Below are positions 49,140-63,704 of a stretch of DNA of 64,000 nt, piece by piece; positions within the stretch are counted from its first letter, which is position 1, and each line of letters opens with the position of its first letter. This DNA is from Ectocarpus siliculosus. Its lineage: Eukaryota > Sar > Phaeophyceae > Ectocarpales > Ectocarpaceae. The stretch lies in contig FN648785.1 in NCBI GenBank assembly GCA_000310025.1, positions 239,371-303,370 of the forward strand. Reading direction: 5' to 3'. Made by a program: the position numbers and the translations under genes. The notes beneath the pieces are model-generated. The model was not told the origin of the DNA. It saw only the letters and a list, made by a program, of their open reading frames with translations, and ran no database searches.

Positions 49140-49330
49140 CCCCATTTCTAACAGCGATTTTCCAACAGGGTCGCTGTTGAAAAATGGGCCAATTTTCTAA
49201 CGGGCCGGCCGGAATCGCTGTTGGAAACTGCGCTGTTGGATTTTGGGCTGTTGGAAAATGCCATTTTCCTACCCGTTAGACGCCCAAACTATTTTTTTGG
49301 CTCAGAAAAGGACCCCCCCCAAAATCCAAT
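49140..49330. repeat. Cluster of CGCTGTTGGAAA-type motifs
   Basis: AACAGCGATTTTCCAACAG, CGCTGTTGAAAAATGG, AATCGCTGTTGGAAAC, GCGCTGTTGGATTTTGG and GGCTGTTGGAAAATG occur within about 120 bp on both strands. The cluster is preceded by GGGGGTACC plus a C-run. Confidence 0.6.
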
Positions 49331-51807
49331 CCGGAAATGTTTACACCGTAAGACTCAGCCTCATGCTTGCCCACATAGTTCATTCAGACGTTTTTCATGC
49401 AAGAGGGCCGCACAAGATTAATAATGTAGGTTTCGCAACAACCGGTAAATACCAGTCGAGTTCCTTCGGTCGGGCAGGTATTATGGTAGGTTGCGGGGCG
49501 TATGTGAGATTGGTCGAGTGAATAGACGTCAAGGTGCAACGAAAACATTTTCGTTTCTTTGCCCCCTTGACGCTGCCATGCATGGAGTCCCGATGACGAG
49601 CGTATCACGAAAACCCTGCGTGACGAATAGTCGAAGCTCTTGAACAGGTGTCCCGGGGCCACTAGCGATAGCACGCCGCGACCTTACGCTCGAAGCAGTT
49701 TTTTCCCGCAGTTGTGTCACCCGGGTACCGCAGTCTCTGGTACTGGTACGGAAATGGACTGAAGTCGAATCGTTTGGATGCGTACTTGGTTCATGGCGCA
49801 TTTAGCGCTACATTGCAAGGACGTGCATGGTGGGTATTCCTGCCAACTCCAATCACATCCAGCCTAGCACATAGAAGTATATATCTTGCTACTACACGTT
49901 CTGCCACCTCCCTTCCTCTCTCGGCCGTAGTGTCCTCCGCTTGCATGTTTCTACGCTTTGATTTATTTACCGTAGGACGCGAGAGAACGCACGGTTCAGT
50001 GATATCGCACGTATCGGTGAAATCGCACCCCCGTGCGCAAAAAAGTCAAGAACGGATCATGTAAAAATCGATGGCACCCTGTGTACCATTCCCCCTCATA
50101 CCGTTTTTTATGGGTGCATAAGGTTGCGAGAAAAGGTAAAGTTTGGAAACTTTTCTATTGACAATAGTCGCGCGATTTGGAGAACAAGTTTGCGAACCTT
50201 TCTCGCGCCGAATGTGTCGAACAAAAGGTTAGTTTCGCGGAGACTTCCGCTAATAATCCAAGTCAAGCAACTACCACTACGACACATTGCACACGTAGAC
50301 CCCCTCTCCAGCTTCGAATGGAAAGCACCGTGTTCACCGATATCTCGACGAATACTAAACAAGTTGCCTCATGATTGGTACCCGGAAGGAGGTGATGCCA
50401 TGGGCTGTTGGGCGATGCCAACGTTTGGCGCCTGAAGGTGCCGAACGCGCCGGAAAAAACGTTTTATGTTGACGCCCGAAAATGTCAACGGCCACGGGCG
50501 GTTAGTAGTTCGGTGTTTTTGACGGCCACGGGTTTGGTTTTCCACCGATCCGATGAAATTTATTTTTTCGAAGGGGGAAGCACTACAGCCATAATAGTGA
50601 TGCCACTCGGCGGGAGGTAGCTCTCTGCTCTACATATCTTTCATGCCCAAGTTTGGTACCGTGGGGTATCGTGCGCGTCAGGAAAAAAAAAGCTTTGAAT
50701 GACCCTAAAATACCCACATCAGAGAGCGGGTACTTCAAGTTTGCGGGGTTTGTGTGCTCATGGTTTTGGCTTTTCCAGCGATAGTTTTTCGAAGCAACAG
50801 CAACAGCAATGCCACCCTGAGGGAGGTAGCTCTACCCAAAATCTTTATAGTACCAGGTTAATTGCCTTGGGGTATCGTGAGTGTAGAGTGTGGAGAAAAC
50901 AAGGCTACTACTACCCTTTCCCGCACGCTCTAGCCGGTTTCTTCGCGGTGTGGTATGAAGTGGTGTGCCTGCTTCTTGTCTTTGTCTTTGCTAAAAAAAA
51001 ATGATCACGCCTCCGCATCTCTTTCGTCCCGTGAAGAAAACTTCCTTCGCCCCATAGTGAGCGTGTAAACAAAAGTTTTTTTGACAAAAGTTGCCGACAC
51101 AAAGTTGCCAGAAAACTTTAACTTTCCTAGCAACATTATGCTCCAATAAAAGGCGGTGTCACGCGATTGGAGTGTGTTTTGGAGTCCACTGTTTTCCCGT
51201 ATCGACGCACGAAGATGTCGATTGGCGGCCTCTCTCTGTTCGTCCTTATGCCAGGAGCTCACATGAACTTCTCCGCTCCCCGCAGCACCCCCGCGTCCCA
51301 CGGCAGGTTAGTTCTGCTCAGGGCACCCGTTCTCTTTGATGCGAAGTTCCGGACGCCCAGCCGTTTGTCTAAGCCACAGGAGAGTGACCCTATTCCCTAA
51401 CCCCACATCAGATGGGGTCTTGGTCGTCTCTCAGATTAGATACGAATGGATTTTTTGCGATCTGCCTCTCATACAAATCCGAAAACCTATCGTGTTGCCT
51501 CGCTGATGAAGTCCGCATGATGGTTCGCACAGAATATTCTTCGCTCCTTCGATCTATGCGACGACAGTCGAGAGCTCTTTTTCGCAACCCAACACACGCG
51601 GACGCCTTCGTTCGCTGGTCACAGGACCACTACCCAGAGAGGGTACAACCGAACCTACCGCTGCATTATTTGTTTTGTCTTAGCTTCAAAAACTGTTCCA
51701 ACATACCAGTCCAACGCACGCAGTCGCCTTCGATGGTTACAGGCCAACTACCCAGACACGGTTCATGTACACACGTCAAGTACACCTGAAAAATCGAAAA
51801 ACGGGCG
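49331..51807. other. Palindrome centre, right part
   Basis: No gene recognised. Two related segments, about 50520-50680 and 50765-50885, share GCCAC(T/C)C…GGGAGGTAGCTCT and TTGGGGTATCGTG and look like an old direct duplication. A further pair of short similar segments lies at about 51590-51650 and 51710-51765 (CAACNCACGCGGNCGCCTTCG followed by ACTACCCAGA). Confidence 0.35.
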
Positions 51808-52332
51808 CAATAAAACAGAGCAGCACAAAGCAGGCTCGTCAGCCGTTGCTAACCCACAGTATGTTCAGGTAAAATGAAACGTACGAAGGAAATACAGTAG
51901 TCCATCGATCCCGCTCGGCCCGCGATGCCAAACAGAATCAAAGCTTTATCATCCTTCCTCGGAACGTGCCACTGCTATTGTACTATTGCTCCGGCAGCAG
52001 TGGGATATGCATACTACTGTTCTGACGATCAGTACATCGTTCGGTCAGACTCTCCGTTGAACAACTGACCTACCTGTACACTATATCCGCGAAATGGATG
52101 TATCATCGAATCAAATATTACGACCACAGGATACCATACGAACGGAACACATCAAGCGCAATATTGCCCAATACCCACACCCTACCTCTCCCGGGATACA
52201 GGAGTCCATGCCCATGCTACAGCAGCGGTAAAACACTGCCATGTGAAGTAGCCGGCGGTCTCTGCTTCAACTCAATCACAAAAATTAAAATTACCTCTTA
52301 ACGTACAAATTTGTGAGCCTCCTTCGTATCAT
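51808..52332 (-). repeat. Diverged inner extension of arm 2
   Basis: Reverse-complement counterpart of 46974-47500, with clear but decayed similarity (for example GGAACACATCAAGCGCAA, TGCCACTG, GCCCGCGATGCCAAACAGAA). Confidence 0.8.
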
Positions 52333-52382
52333 GCATCACAGCAAAGCACGAGAGAGGTGGAAAGCAAGGCTAAGGCTTCGTA

Positions 52383-52417
52383 TTCTTTCGTCAAATGGGT
52401 GGTGTTGAGGAAACACC
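52383..52417 (-). terminator. Histone 3' stem-loop and purine element, H4 copy 2
   Basis: Minus strand GGTGTT-TCCTC-AACACC (52417-52401), 124 nt after the stop (5 nt more than copy 1), then GAAAGAA at 52389-52383. Confidence 0.85.
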
Positions 52418-52541
52418 AGGTTGGGTCTGGGTTGTTGTGCAACAGCAGAAGTGGGTGAGACTTCACCTGCTGCAGCAACGAGTTGAAGCAGTGGCACATC
52501 GCACTATAATAGCAAAAGCAGTAGCCGTTTGCCGCGATCGC

Positions 52542-53030
<489 letters not shown>

Positions 53031-53439
53031 GCCTGCAGGCTTTACCGGACAGGGTTACGCCGCCTTTTTCGAAAAACCATCGCAACCCGCGTGGGTTGGC
53101 GATGCCTTGGGAGCATGGCGGTATCTGCCTGTGGAAGCGGGTACGTGAGAAGCAGGCAGACCTCTTCCTTCGAATGATTCAACAACCATCATTAATCATT
53201 TGAGGCACGCCATACGTAGTGACTTGTGTGGGTGTGTGCATACGCGCAGTAGTAGCGAGTCATCGACATTTGCCCCGCGCTTCCAAGCACACGACATCCA
53301 CGCCCACACTCCCCCCTGATGTCTTGCTCTCTCAGCTGTTCTTGCAACGGACGGCAAACACACACAACCCACCTTGACTATTTACATCTTCAGTGTCAGT
53401 GATCGGCGGCCCATGTAGACTGGACCCACGCCTGATGTG

Positions 53440-54784
53440 TTTCGCAACACGCCGGCACTTACACCGACGCCCAAATAAGGCCGAGTTCGGAACGCACGCC
53501 ACACAAACCTGCTTGGCACCTGGCACCATCATCCGCCATCGCTGTACAGCCTCGTGGTGTTGTGTCTCCAGAAATACCACATGATACTTGGGAGGAACTC
53601 GCCCGAGAAACACTGATGGCACTGCTGTGTGTTTCAAAAGCCTCAATCTTCGTTGTTGGACCGAATCCAGGTCATTGTGCGTGCCCGGTACTTTGCACGA
53701 TGTAGAAAAAAAATGTTTCATCTACATACTTTTAAGACTCCCACCGCTGATGGTGCTGTACACGTACCGTATGCTGCGCGAAGTCGTGACCTGCAAGGCA
53801 TGAACAGGTGGGTCGTTGATAAGGTTGTTTTGAAGTGAGGTAAGGTACTCTCGTTTTCCGATACATATATATGTATGTCACATGATGAACGAAAGAGAGC
53901 CCGGAAATTGTACGCATTTTCTTGTCGAGCTGGTCCCGGGAGGGTCCAACCAGTTTGTCTACTGCTGCAGTATCCATACATACATACATACATACATACA
54001 TACATACATACATACAAATGATGAATGGAGAATTGAGGCCTTTGCAAAGTTGAATCGACATGAAGGACGGGCAACAGCCTGACGGTTTGTCAGCTCTCAA
54101 CGTGCAAACATCGTTAGCTGTCCTCCTCCTCGAAATCACCACTATCTTTATGGCCGGATGCTTGCTCCTTCCTGCTGTCCAGGAGGTCGGGTTGGATGGC
54201 CGGGTACTTGATGGCTGTGACGCCAAACAAGAAGAATTGTCATTCCAGGCAGCAGTGCTGACAGCCTGTGGTTTCAGCGTCAGCAGAAAAAATTCAATTC
54301 CATGTAAGTGTGCAACCGTCCGTCCGTCCGCTGAGGCGTGGATAGATATGTGGACAAATCGATGCCGTCTTCATATATTTACCGACAAAATGGACCCCTC
54401 GCTGTGGGTCCCCACGTCCCCGCCCTTCTGTACAGCAGGATGGGGATCAAGACCTGATCAAGAATGACAAAGAGAAGACGGTCGTGATTCCGCGGCATCC
54501 ACTACAAACATATTTGGGAGAGTCGGTCAACCTCAAATGTCATGGCGTGTCTGCTGCCTTCTTCCTGCGTGTACAAGGCCTGCGTCACAATAGACGTGGC
54601 GTATATATGTCTTATGATAATTTTTCACCGTCAGGTTCCGGACAGCCGCATCGCCCGTGCCAATACCGCGTCATACGAGGTCTTTAAAAGAAGGGCCTCG
54701 TCGTCCCCACTGGATCGTATCGAATCCTCGGTGTACAAGAACGCCCCGCGCGGGTATACAGCGGTAGCAGCATCCAAGATGTAG
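53440..54784 (+). CDS. Unidentified gene X, arm 2 (partial model)
   Basis: Securely joined exons are 54439-54570 and 54635-54784 (phase 0, 64-nt intron, stop TAG). Upstream coding-like plus-strand segments: about 53440-53678 (SERTPHKPAWHLAPSSAIAV, IPHDTWEELARETLMALLCV before AATCCAG/GTCATT), about 53715-53806 (PTADGAVHVPYAARSRDLQG before ACAG/GTGGGT), about 53880-53965 (THFLVELVPGG) and 54060-54316 (LAVLLLEITTIFMAGCLLLP hydrophobic, then CDAKQEELSFQAAVLTACGF before CCAT/GTAAGT). Not all phases could be reconciled. It is antisense to H1 and H4. No known domain was recognised; the hydrophobic stretch could be a membrane segment. Confidence 0.4.
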
Positions 54785-54908
54785 ACTAGCCCACGTTCCT
54801 CGAGCCCGAGCAACGAGGGCGGAGGTTGTTGGCACCACCCACCTCTGTCACGATTGCCATGCTCCCGCACGCTACCAACCACGGTAGCAGGGAGTTTATG
54901 TCCACAGA

Positions 54909-55833
54909 GGCGTGGTATGTTTGAAAGAACACATGAGTGGGCGGAGAGAATGCGAACAGGTGCCCTGCTTCGTTCGTCCTGCGGCGCAAGGTTTTCCCGG
55001 TCCGTTGATGTTGGCGACAGATTTTCTGGAGACGTTGAATGTCCTCGATGCACTGGGAATGCGTGCACGTAGTGTCTGGTGTAGACCTCGCGGTCGTCAC
55101 AAGAACGTCGATGGTGTCATCATCTCCAAATCATTACCGGGTGCGCTCAACTACTTACGACACGATCATACCCCGGGCGCTTCGTGTGCGCCTCCGATTC
55201 AGTAATATCAAGAGTAGAGCATCGACTGACGTAAGAGTCGGCGTGTATTGTCGAATCCCGTGAGGACAGCTGCCATTCGACGTGCTTTGCCAAGATTATC
55301 TGACACATTGCATGTATGTGCTTCAGGACAGACGCACAGCAGAAGGCGGCCACCTTACAAGACGGGAGGGATATCAACGTACTTGCTTCATATATCAGAC
55401 ACGTGATGGGCAAGCCGCAAGCGATAGGCCATGCCGAACCGGAGAGCGTCCACTGCTGACCGTATATCCTTCACGTGGGGCTGGTTGATGGATACTGACT
55501 TCTTCACGGAGAAGAGTGGGAGAGGGTTGAGACGTGACGGACATGGGCGCTTTGGTGAAAGCGGAAGAGCGGGGGCTGGGAAGGTTGGTGCTTGCAAAAA
55601 CAAGTGCTCTTGACGTGTGTTTAGCACAGGTAACAACCGATAAAGAGCTTACACAAAGAGTGGAAAGGCGGTGGGAGTCACTCACATCCATACTTCACTC
55701 ACAATGTCGACACCGCACAGATGTTTTATACCGGGGCAGGGGACGCGTGTACAGTACACCGAAAACTCAATTTGGTCGCCAACAAAGGTCGAACTTGAGC
55801 GGTTTCTTCTCACGTTCGGCTAGCTGTATTTAA
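54909..55833 (+). other. Unidentified coding-like segments, arm 2 (part Y)
   Basis: 54909-55205 reads VCLKEHMSGRRECEQVPCFV through SKSLPGALNYLRHDHTPGAS to a TAA. About 55324-55460 reads TDAQQKAATLQDGRDINVLA, SYIRHVMGKPQAIGHAEPES after a CTTCAG acceptor. 55534-55690 reads EERGLGRLVLAKTSALDVCL, TTDKELTQRVERRWESL. These are mirror copies of the minus-strand segments at 43.6-44.4 kb. They may be a second gene downstream of X or alternative exons. Family unknown. Confidence 0.3.
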
Positions 55834-56051
55834 CCGATGATCACGTGATTCGGACGGTGAAAACAACGAAACGTAAACATGCCTGGACCGGAAGGTAGGC
55901 AACAATCCCAAGTATCCGGGACCATCGGCGATCTGTATAGCCCGGCCCTTCCTGTTCGCCTCTCAAGACAGACGGAGAACTTTACAAGTCACTTACCAGT
56001 CCCGCACACACGGAAGTCAGAACAGCACGGTACACGAAACAAGAAGTGGCA

Positions 56052-56089
56052 TTTTCCTCTTGATTTCTGGGTGGTGTTGAGTAAACACC
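56052..56089 (-). terminator. Histone 3' stem-loop and purine element, H1 copy 2
   Basis: Minus strand GGTGTT-TACTC-AACACC (56089-56073), 157 nt after the stop, then AGAGGAAAA (56060-56052). Confidence 0.85.
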
Positions 56090-56246
56090 AGGTGGTTGAT
56101 TGCATGCAGGCCTAACAAAGCCAGAGGGCGGAAATGGCACCCTCTGGCATGCAGTGGGCTAGCTGCGAGAATGGATGCGGTTGGAGCCAAGAGAGAAGAG
56201 GACGGGGCTTTCTTGACCAATCCAGATACGGCGCTGTTGCTCTCGC

Positions 56247-58348
<2,102 letters not shown>

Positions 58349-58424
58349 GCGTCCCTGCTTTCCCGGCTAGTACCTGAAGGGTTGCTCACGTTCGACCGCA
58401 CCGTGAGTCCCGCCTGCAAAACCT

Positions 58425-58463
58425 GGTGTTTATTCAACACCACCAAGATCACGAAAAGAAAAA
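58425..58463 (+). terminator. Histone 3' stem-loop and purine element, H3 copy 2
   Basis: GGTGTT-TATTC-AACACC at 58425-58441, 76 nt after the stop, then GAAAAGAAAAA at 58453-58463, across the palindrome border. Confidence 0.85.
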
Positions 58464-59061
58464 CTCCCGCCGAGTGCAGCCACTGCAGCTGCTGCTTGCA
58501 GCATGTGTTTGTTTCCGGAAAGGTTTCCTTCCTGCGGTTGGGTGGGCGGTCATCGATCCTCTAGCGGGTGGGGTTCAGCACAGCTGTCAGGTGGTTTTGT
58601 CAAACCGGCCGGAAACGTTGACGAGGTGCTCATGTTTGTCCACAATCTAGTATATTTCCCTGGTACTTCGCAGTGCTTTGACAAAAGTTAAAGTTCAAAG
58701 TTTCCGAGAAAATGCCAAATCCCAACGGCTGACCTTTGAATTTTCGTGACATATTTTCACTCGACGCGTGTGCCCCGTGATCGTGTTGTGGGGTGCTACG
58801 AAATTCTTCCCCTCTATGCTCTAGGGGATCAGATCATCTGCGGTATTCGCGAATACGAGACAGCTGTGCCTATCCCACGCCCTGTCCCAGTGAAGTGTTG
58901 GTAAAATAACATTCAATTGCAACATGCCACCGATGATCGATGCGTTTTACATGTACCCGATATAAATACCGTCGGTGGCGAGGATACCACGCCTTACTGA
59001 CGGTTTGAAATACGGTTGATTACTCCGCGACCAAGAGGATGCCACAATCAAGTGACGCGAC
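58464..59061. other. Between H3 copy 2 and the H2A remnant: nothing recognised
   Basis: Unique sequence outside the palindrome; no promoter-like TGATTGGCC box was seen. Confidence 0.4.
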
Positions 59062-59358
59062 CAGCTCGGGCAGGGCTGGACTGCAGTTCCCTGTGGGCAG
59101 TGTCGGTCGCCCCTCAAGAAGGGCAAGTACGCGTCCCGCGTGGGTGCGGGAGCTCCCGTGTACCTGGCCGCCGTCCTGGAGTACCTGGCCGCCGAGGTGC
59201 TTGAGCCGGCCGGCAACGTCGCCCGCGACAACAAGAAGGCCCGCATCATCCCCCGCAACATCCAGCTGCCCGTCCGGAACGACGAAGAGCTCAACAAACT
59301 CCCCGGCGAGGTGGCCATCGTGTCCGGCGGTAACATCCACGCCGTGCTCCTCCCCATT
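59062..59358 (+). pseudogene. Decayed histone H2A
   Basis: Clear H2A sequence without the N-terminal tail. It starts within AGLQFPVG and then loses two bases (GTCGGTCGCC-CCTCAAG versus GTCGGCCGCTTCCTCAAG), moving the frame. The remainder, [20 protein letters not shown] to NIHAVLLP, is readable from 59128 on in a new frame. Missense changes against the H2A at 28579 include QLP for QLA and NKLPGE for NKLLGE, and an in-frame 9-nt deletion removes VLP before NIHAVLLP. The KKVVKK end is replaced by unrelated sequence. No start codon in frame, no promoter box and no 3' stem-loop. It is oriented away from H3 copy 2 and could be a relic of a longer histone cluster. Confidence 0.85.
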
Positions 59359-59651
59359 TTCAGAGTTTCAGAACCATCTCGACGAGGACTTCAACGCCGT
59401 TCTCGGTACCGCGTCGCTCAAAACCGGGGGGGGATCTACGCGTCCTTCAAGCAGGTTGCCCCAGATGTGGTAAAAGCGTAATTTACTCAACTAGAATTCA
59501 AGCAATCGCACACACGCACCCTCGAGACCACCAATCGTGGCAAACGGTCAAGTCTCTCATTCGTCTCCCCCTATGCCCCCACAGACACTACGCCGCCGCT
59601 CGTAACGAGGACCAACTAATAGTCAAAAGGCGGCCTCTCGTTTCGGCAGGA

Positions 59652-62600
59652 TCAAGCCATAGGAGGAAGTCGCCCAAACTCTTCCAGCCACGCGTCCTGC
59701 AGGGCACGAAGGGTGTGGGGCGCACGAAACACGAAACACGTAGCAGCGGCCGCAGCAGTAGCGGTCATGGTCGTCGTGCATTGTTGGGCTCATGCGCGTG
59801 GTGTGGCAAGGCTAGCGTAACGGTCAGGGGTACGAAACCGTCGTTTAAGCGCTGTGTGTGACACCAGACCACCAGACCGCCCTCATGATAGGCGTGTGCC
59901 GTCGGGAATCCAGTGCACAGCAGCAGCAACACCAGTAACACTTGGCACGTCCATGTGATTTTGATTTTCTAAAATGGCGTGGGCCACACTCTCCTAAGAA
60001 CCACAACCATTGATCTGGTGAAGGTATGCATACGAGTCGAAAAAATGGTATATCTTGGCAACTATTTCTCGGCATGGAAACAGCTCTCAATGAGGATCGG
60101 GGATGAAATTACAAAAAAAAAAGTACACGTACGTGTTGGGCGTGTGTTCAGGTTCACAATACCATCACCAGCGAAGCCAGGATGAGTCCTGAATTGTACA
60201 CAGGGTAAGAGGAGGGTACCTTCATGTGTTGGTGCATGGCCGCGATCTTCTGGAAATGTTCCTCGCTGCTAGCCCTTGGGTCTTGGGGAAAACGGCCTGA
60301 CGAACAGCAAGGAGCCGAAGGACCAAGGGAAAAAACACCAAAAACGAAGTAGGAAACAGGTGATGCAATTGGCTTGATACACCAAAGAACGAACAAAATC
60401 GATCAGCTTCTTTCCTTCCTCGCAAAATAAAAGAGTGCGTAAGCCTTGAGTTCACACATTTTCCTCTCCTCCGTTCTTTTCGCCTGTTGACAAAAAATAT
60501 AGTGACGATAGTAGAGCATAGGAGCGTCCAAAACTCTTGATGGTGATGGCGGCACGGAACAGCACAAAATGGTGACTCGACTATACAAAATCACACCGTA
60601 AAACTATTAACTGACGTGAGCTTGCTCTTGGCGCTGTTGAGAAAGAAAAAAACACAACCAAAGCAAAACAAACCAACAGGCACCCGTGAAAATGAACAGA
60701 GAGGAGCAGGGAGACGAAAGAATAAAGCAGGGTCCAATACGACTACAGGGACACTTAAGAACAAGACTTGTCACTTGCCCAAGCTTGGTTTAACACGTTC
60801 CCGTGCCTCCCAAGACAACGACACCGACTACACACAACAACAGCAATTCTCACCCAAAATCATCGCTGCCACCGCGTCCAGGAGGCCCATCTCAGGAGGC
60901 GGGGTCACCTCGCTCCCATCCCCTCCCTCCTTTCCGCCATTCCCCTCTCCCCCCTCTCGCACACTACCAACGCCGTTGCCGGAAACCCCTGAAGCCTCCT
61001 TGGCCTTTAGCTGTTCGACGACACTTATCTTTTTTTTCTTCTTCCTTTTCTTGTTGGCTTGTTTTCTTGCCGCAGCGTCCGCTGCTGCCCCTGCCACGTT
61101 TGCTACGTCCCCTGGCTGCACCGATGCTTTTGTGCCCCCCCCTCCTGATGATTTCCCCGGTGTTGTGCCCCCTGCTGCTGCTGCTGCTGCTGCGGAGGCG
61201 GCGGTTTCTGTTGGCGGTTGCGATGCCTCCCTGTCGGCGTCATACCCATAGTCGTTTTCATCGTCCTCGTTCTCGCCGTTGTACAGGTAGTCATCATCGT
61301 CATCACGGTCGTTATCATCTTCGTCGTCGTCGCTGGGAACGAATCCGTAACCTTCCTGAACACGAGTGGAGGGAGGAGGCAAAAAGGACACGTGGAGAGG
61401 GGGGAAAGGCACTCGGAACGACTGAAGGGTACAAACTCCTCTCGGAATGGAAGAACTTCCAACGAAACAGAGGCAGAGCAGGAACGACAGAGGTGTGTCA
61501 TCACTCCACGCGCTCTGCACGTCAGCTGTTACGCCTGTCGGGATGTCTTGGACACACCAGGAGGGGTCACATACAGCAGGGGGAAGCTCCCATACACGAG
61601 TTCGCAAAAAAAAAAAAAGGTCCAGGTCCCTGGACATGAAGGTCCCTGGACATGAACATTCAACAAGAACCGAAAACACACAAAGAGAGGCTACAATTTT
61701 CTACCTTCTGTGGGCATGCCATAGTGCAATGATGCACACAAAAACAGCGGGGGTCGCGACACCGTTGTCGTATGATCGCGCTGGTTCGTGACAAAGTGCC
61801 TAGCTGGAAGCGTCGTTCGCTAGGGTAGCCACATAGCGTAGCAATAATAGGGTACAGCACGTGATCTTCTTGACAAGCAAGACACAATATACAACACAAC
61901 AGCAGCAACAAAGGCGACGACAACAAATACCAAAAGCAACAGCAGGGGCAGCAGCGGCGGCATGTTTCTTGACACGAACACACTTGGCCCACCCAACCAT
62001 GCTGCGTGCGCAACCCACAGGACAGCCGCAAGCACGCCGAATAACTCGCTTTCCGCAAACACGTATTGGTACTCCAAGTTGTAACATTTGCACTAAAATA
62101 ATCACGCCGCGATCACATCAGCAAAACAATGAAACGAGATCTGTGTACACGAATGCTTCACGCCCCCTCCCTCCACTCCCTCGATACTCAACCCAACACA
62201 AGCAACGAGGCAACCAGAAATCTTACCTCCCCCTCCTCGATCTCCAGCCTGGCGATCAGGTCATCGATGTCCTCGAGCTTGGCGTCAAGGCTTTGGACCA
62301 CGGCTGCCGAGACCGGATCGGCTGCCGCTCCGTCCCCCAGCCCCCCCGGGCCGCCGTCGACGCCTCCGCCTGCCGCGATAAGTTTCTCCTCCGCCATGGC
62401 CCTGCGCCTCTCGAACATCGGGCGCACCTTTGTGGGACGTGCGGAGAAGGTTGGCAACAACATTGTTCGGGACCTTCAGTGTTTGAGAGCAGTCGCTTCG
62501 TGAAAAATTGCATGTTTGCAGCAGCCAGGCGGACAGGTAAGTGTGGTAAGCTCCGCCCAGCCCCCCCCAAAAAATAAAACATTTTCAATCGTAGGCGGGG

Positions 62601-62725
62601 GGGGTGGTAGCGCCGTACCTCTGCAGCCAATGTATGCTCTCACATCCACGTAATCTATATGGACAATAAATCAACGGGGTCATTCAACGCCAATCGCCTG
62701 GCCAAAGAAGAACAGCATCACCAAC

Positions 62726-62772
<47 letters not shown>

Positions 62773-63016
62773 CACCAACAGCAGAAGCAGCATCACCAAC
62801 AGCAGAAGCAGCAGCATCACCAACAGCAGAAGCAGCAGCATCACCAACAGCAACAGCAGCAGCCTTTACCTCGATGAGTCTCTCGAGTTGCTCCCGCCTT
62901 CGCTCTCGCCAGGCCTCTAGCTCTGCCTGCCTCTCCGCGTTAAGCCTCTTTTCTTTAGCGTCGCGTTCCGAGGTAGCTACCGCCTCGAGCTGCGCAAGCA
63001 TGTCGCGTTTCCAGAC
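59652..63016 (-). CDS. Coiled-coil protein with acidic centre, five 3' exons (5' end missing)
   Basis: Exons 63016-62870, 62427-62227, 61355-60854, 60296-60220 and 59696-59652. All have GT/AG borders and agreeing phases (0,0,1,0), giving 323 residues to a TGA. Order: a charged coiled coil (WKRDMLAQLEAVATSERDAK; RQAELEAWRERRREQLERLI), a short helical region (RPMFERRRAMAEEKLIAAGG; SLDAKLEDIDDLIARLEIEE), an Asp-rich stretch (FVPSDDDEDDNDRDDDDDYL), Ala/Gly linkers, a basic KKRKKKKK cluster that could be a nuclear signal, and a C-terminal block spread over the last three exons: EMGLLDAVAAMILGRFPQDP, then SSEEHFQKIAAMHQHMK, then DAWLEEFGRLPPMA. That ordered C-terminus across three splice sites argues for a real conserved gene. 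I cannot name the family. A longer reading through the 60854 donor to 60828 is rejected. Confidence 0.7.
62729..62864. repeat. (CAG)n and CAT-CAC-CAA-CAG minisatellite in an intron
   Basis: About 14 CAG units, then three or more copies of an 18-21 bp CATCACCAACAGCAGAAG(CAG) unit. It lies directly downstream of the donor of the exon ending at 62870 (the minus strand reads CTG). Confidence 0.9.
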
Positions 63017-63450
63017 CTGATGCACGGTTTAGAGACATATATTACATCACGGGCTTCGTAAGCTACTATAACATAACACGACTGGCACTGCTGATCGTGT
63101 CTACACGGCTTGGTGCTTTCTCCGGACTTACAGTAGTGGGATGGTTTGCTGGTGACCCCGTGCATTCGCCAACAAATCGAGAGCGTCGCGAGGGGCATCG
63201 TCGACGCACTGGGTAGACCAGACCTCGGAACGTTAACAGTTCATATATACGATCAGTATCACAACAAACACTATTTTTTTCGTCCTCGTTCTCCACGGAA
63301 AAGCGAGAGCACAGCGAGCCCTCCGTACAGGTTGGCCCACCGATGCTTCGCACAACAGCCGGGTTGTCACTACTGCTGCAGAACAATTCCTTGGCTACAC
63401 GTGCCCCACCCCCATCCCCAAACGATACACACGCCGAGGAGAATGGAGAA
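63017..63450. other. Possible 5' exons of the coiled-coil gene not resolved
   Basis: The minus strand near 63140-63215 has an exon-like piece (DDAPRDALDLLANARGHQQT) before an ACTACT/GTAAGT donor, but its phase does not match the exon starting at 63016. Nothing else was recognised. Confidence 0.25.
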
Positions 63451-63704
63451 GGGGGGGGGGTGTACTCACAGTCGTGCATGCCGTAGTCGTTAGACCATTG
63501 ACCTCGCATCCCTACAAAGCCGGGACGGAGCACGCCGGGTTCTCACCGGACCAGGCTCTCACATCACCAAGCGCGAAGCGCCGTGAGGTATTCGGCGAGT
63601 CGCATGAAGGGTGAGCTGCATCCTGCTAAGGGTGTTCGGCATCTTGTGCTTACTTCCTTGCGTACAGATGACAGCTGCGTATGACTTAATTTATTTTCTG
63701 GTGC
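63451..63704 (-). mobile_element. SINE-like element with poly(C) tail, copy 2
   Basis: On the minus strand it runs from AGCACCAGAAAATAAATTAA (63704 end) to GACTGTGAGTACA plus 10 C (63460-63451). It is near-identical to 38627-38894 and possibly a few bases shorter at its 5' end. No target-site duplication was found. It is non-coding. Confidence 0.8.

Noticed and set aside
49127-49142. GGTACC plus C-run as a retroelement tail
   Set aside because: Upstream sequence shows no similarity to the LINE/SINE 3' end.
62659-62877. Poly-Gln ORF on the plus strand
   Set aside because: It is a CAG minisatellite lying in an intron of the minus-strand gene whose flanking exons join in phase.
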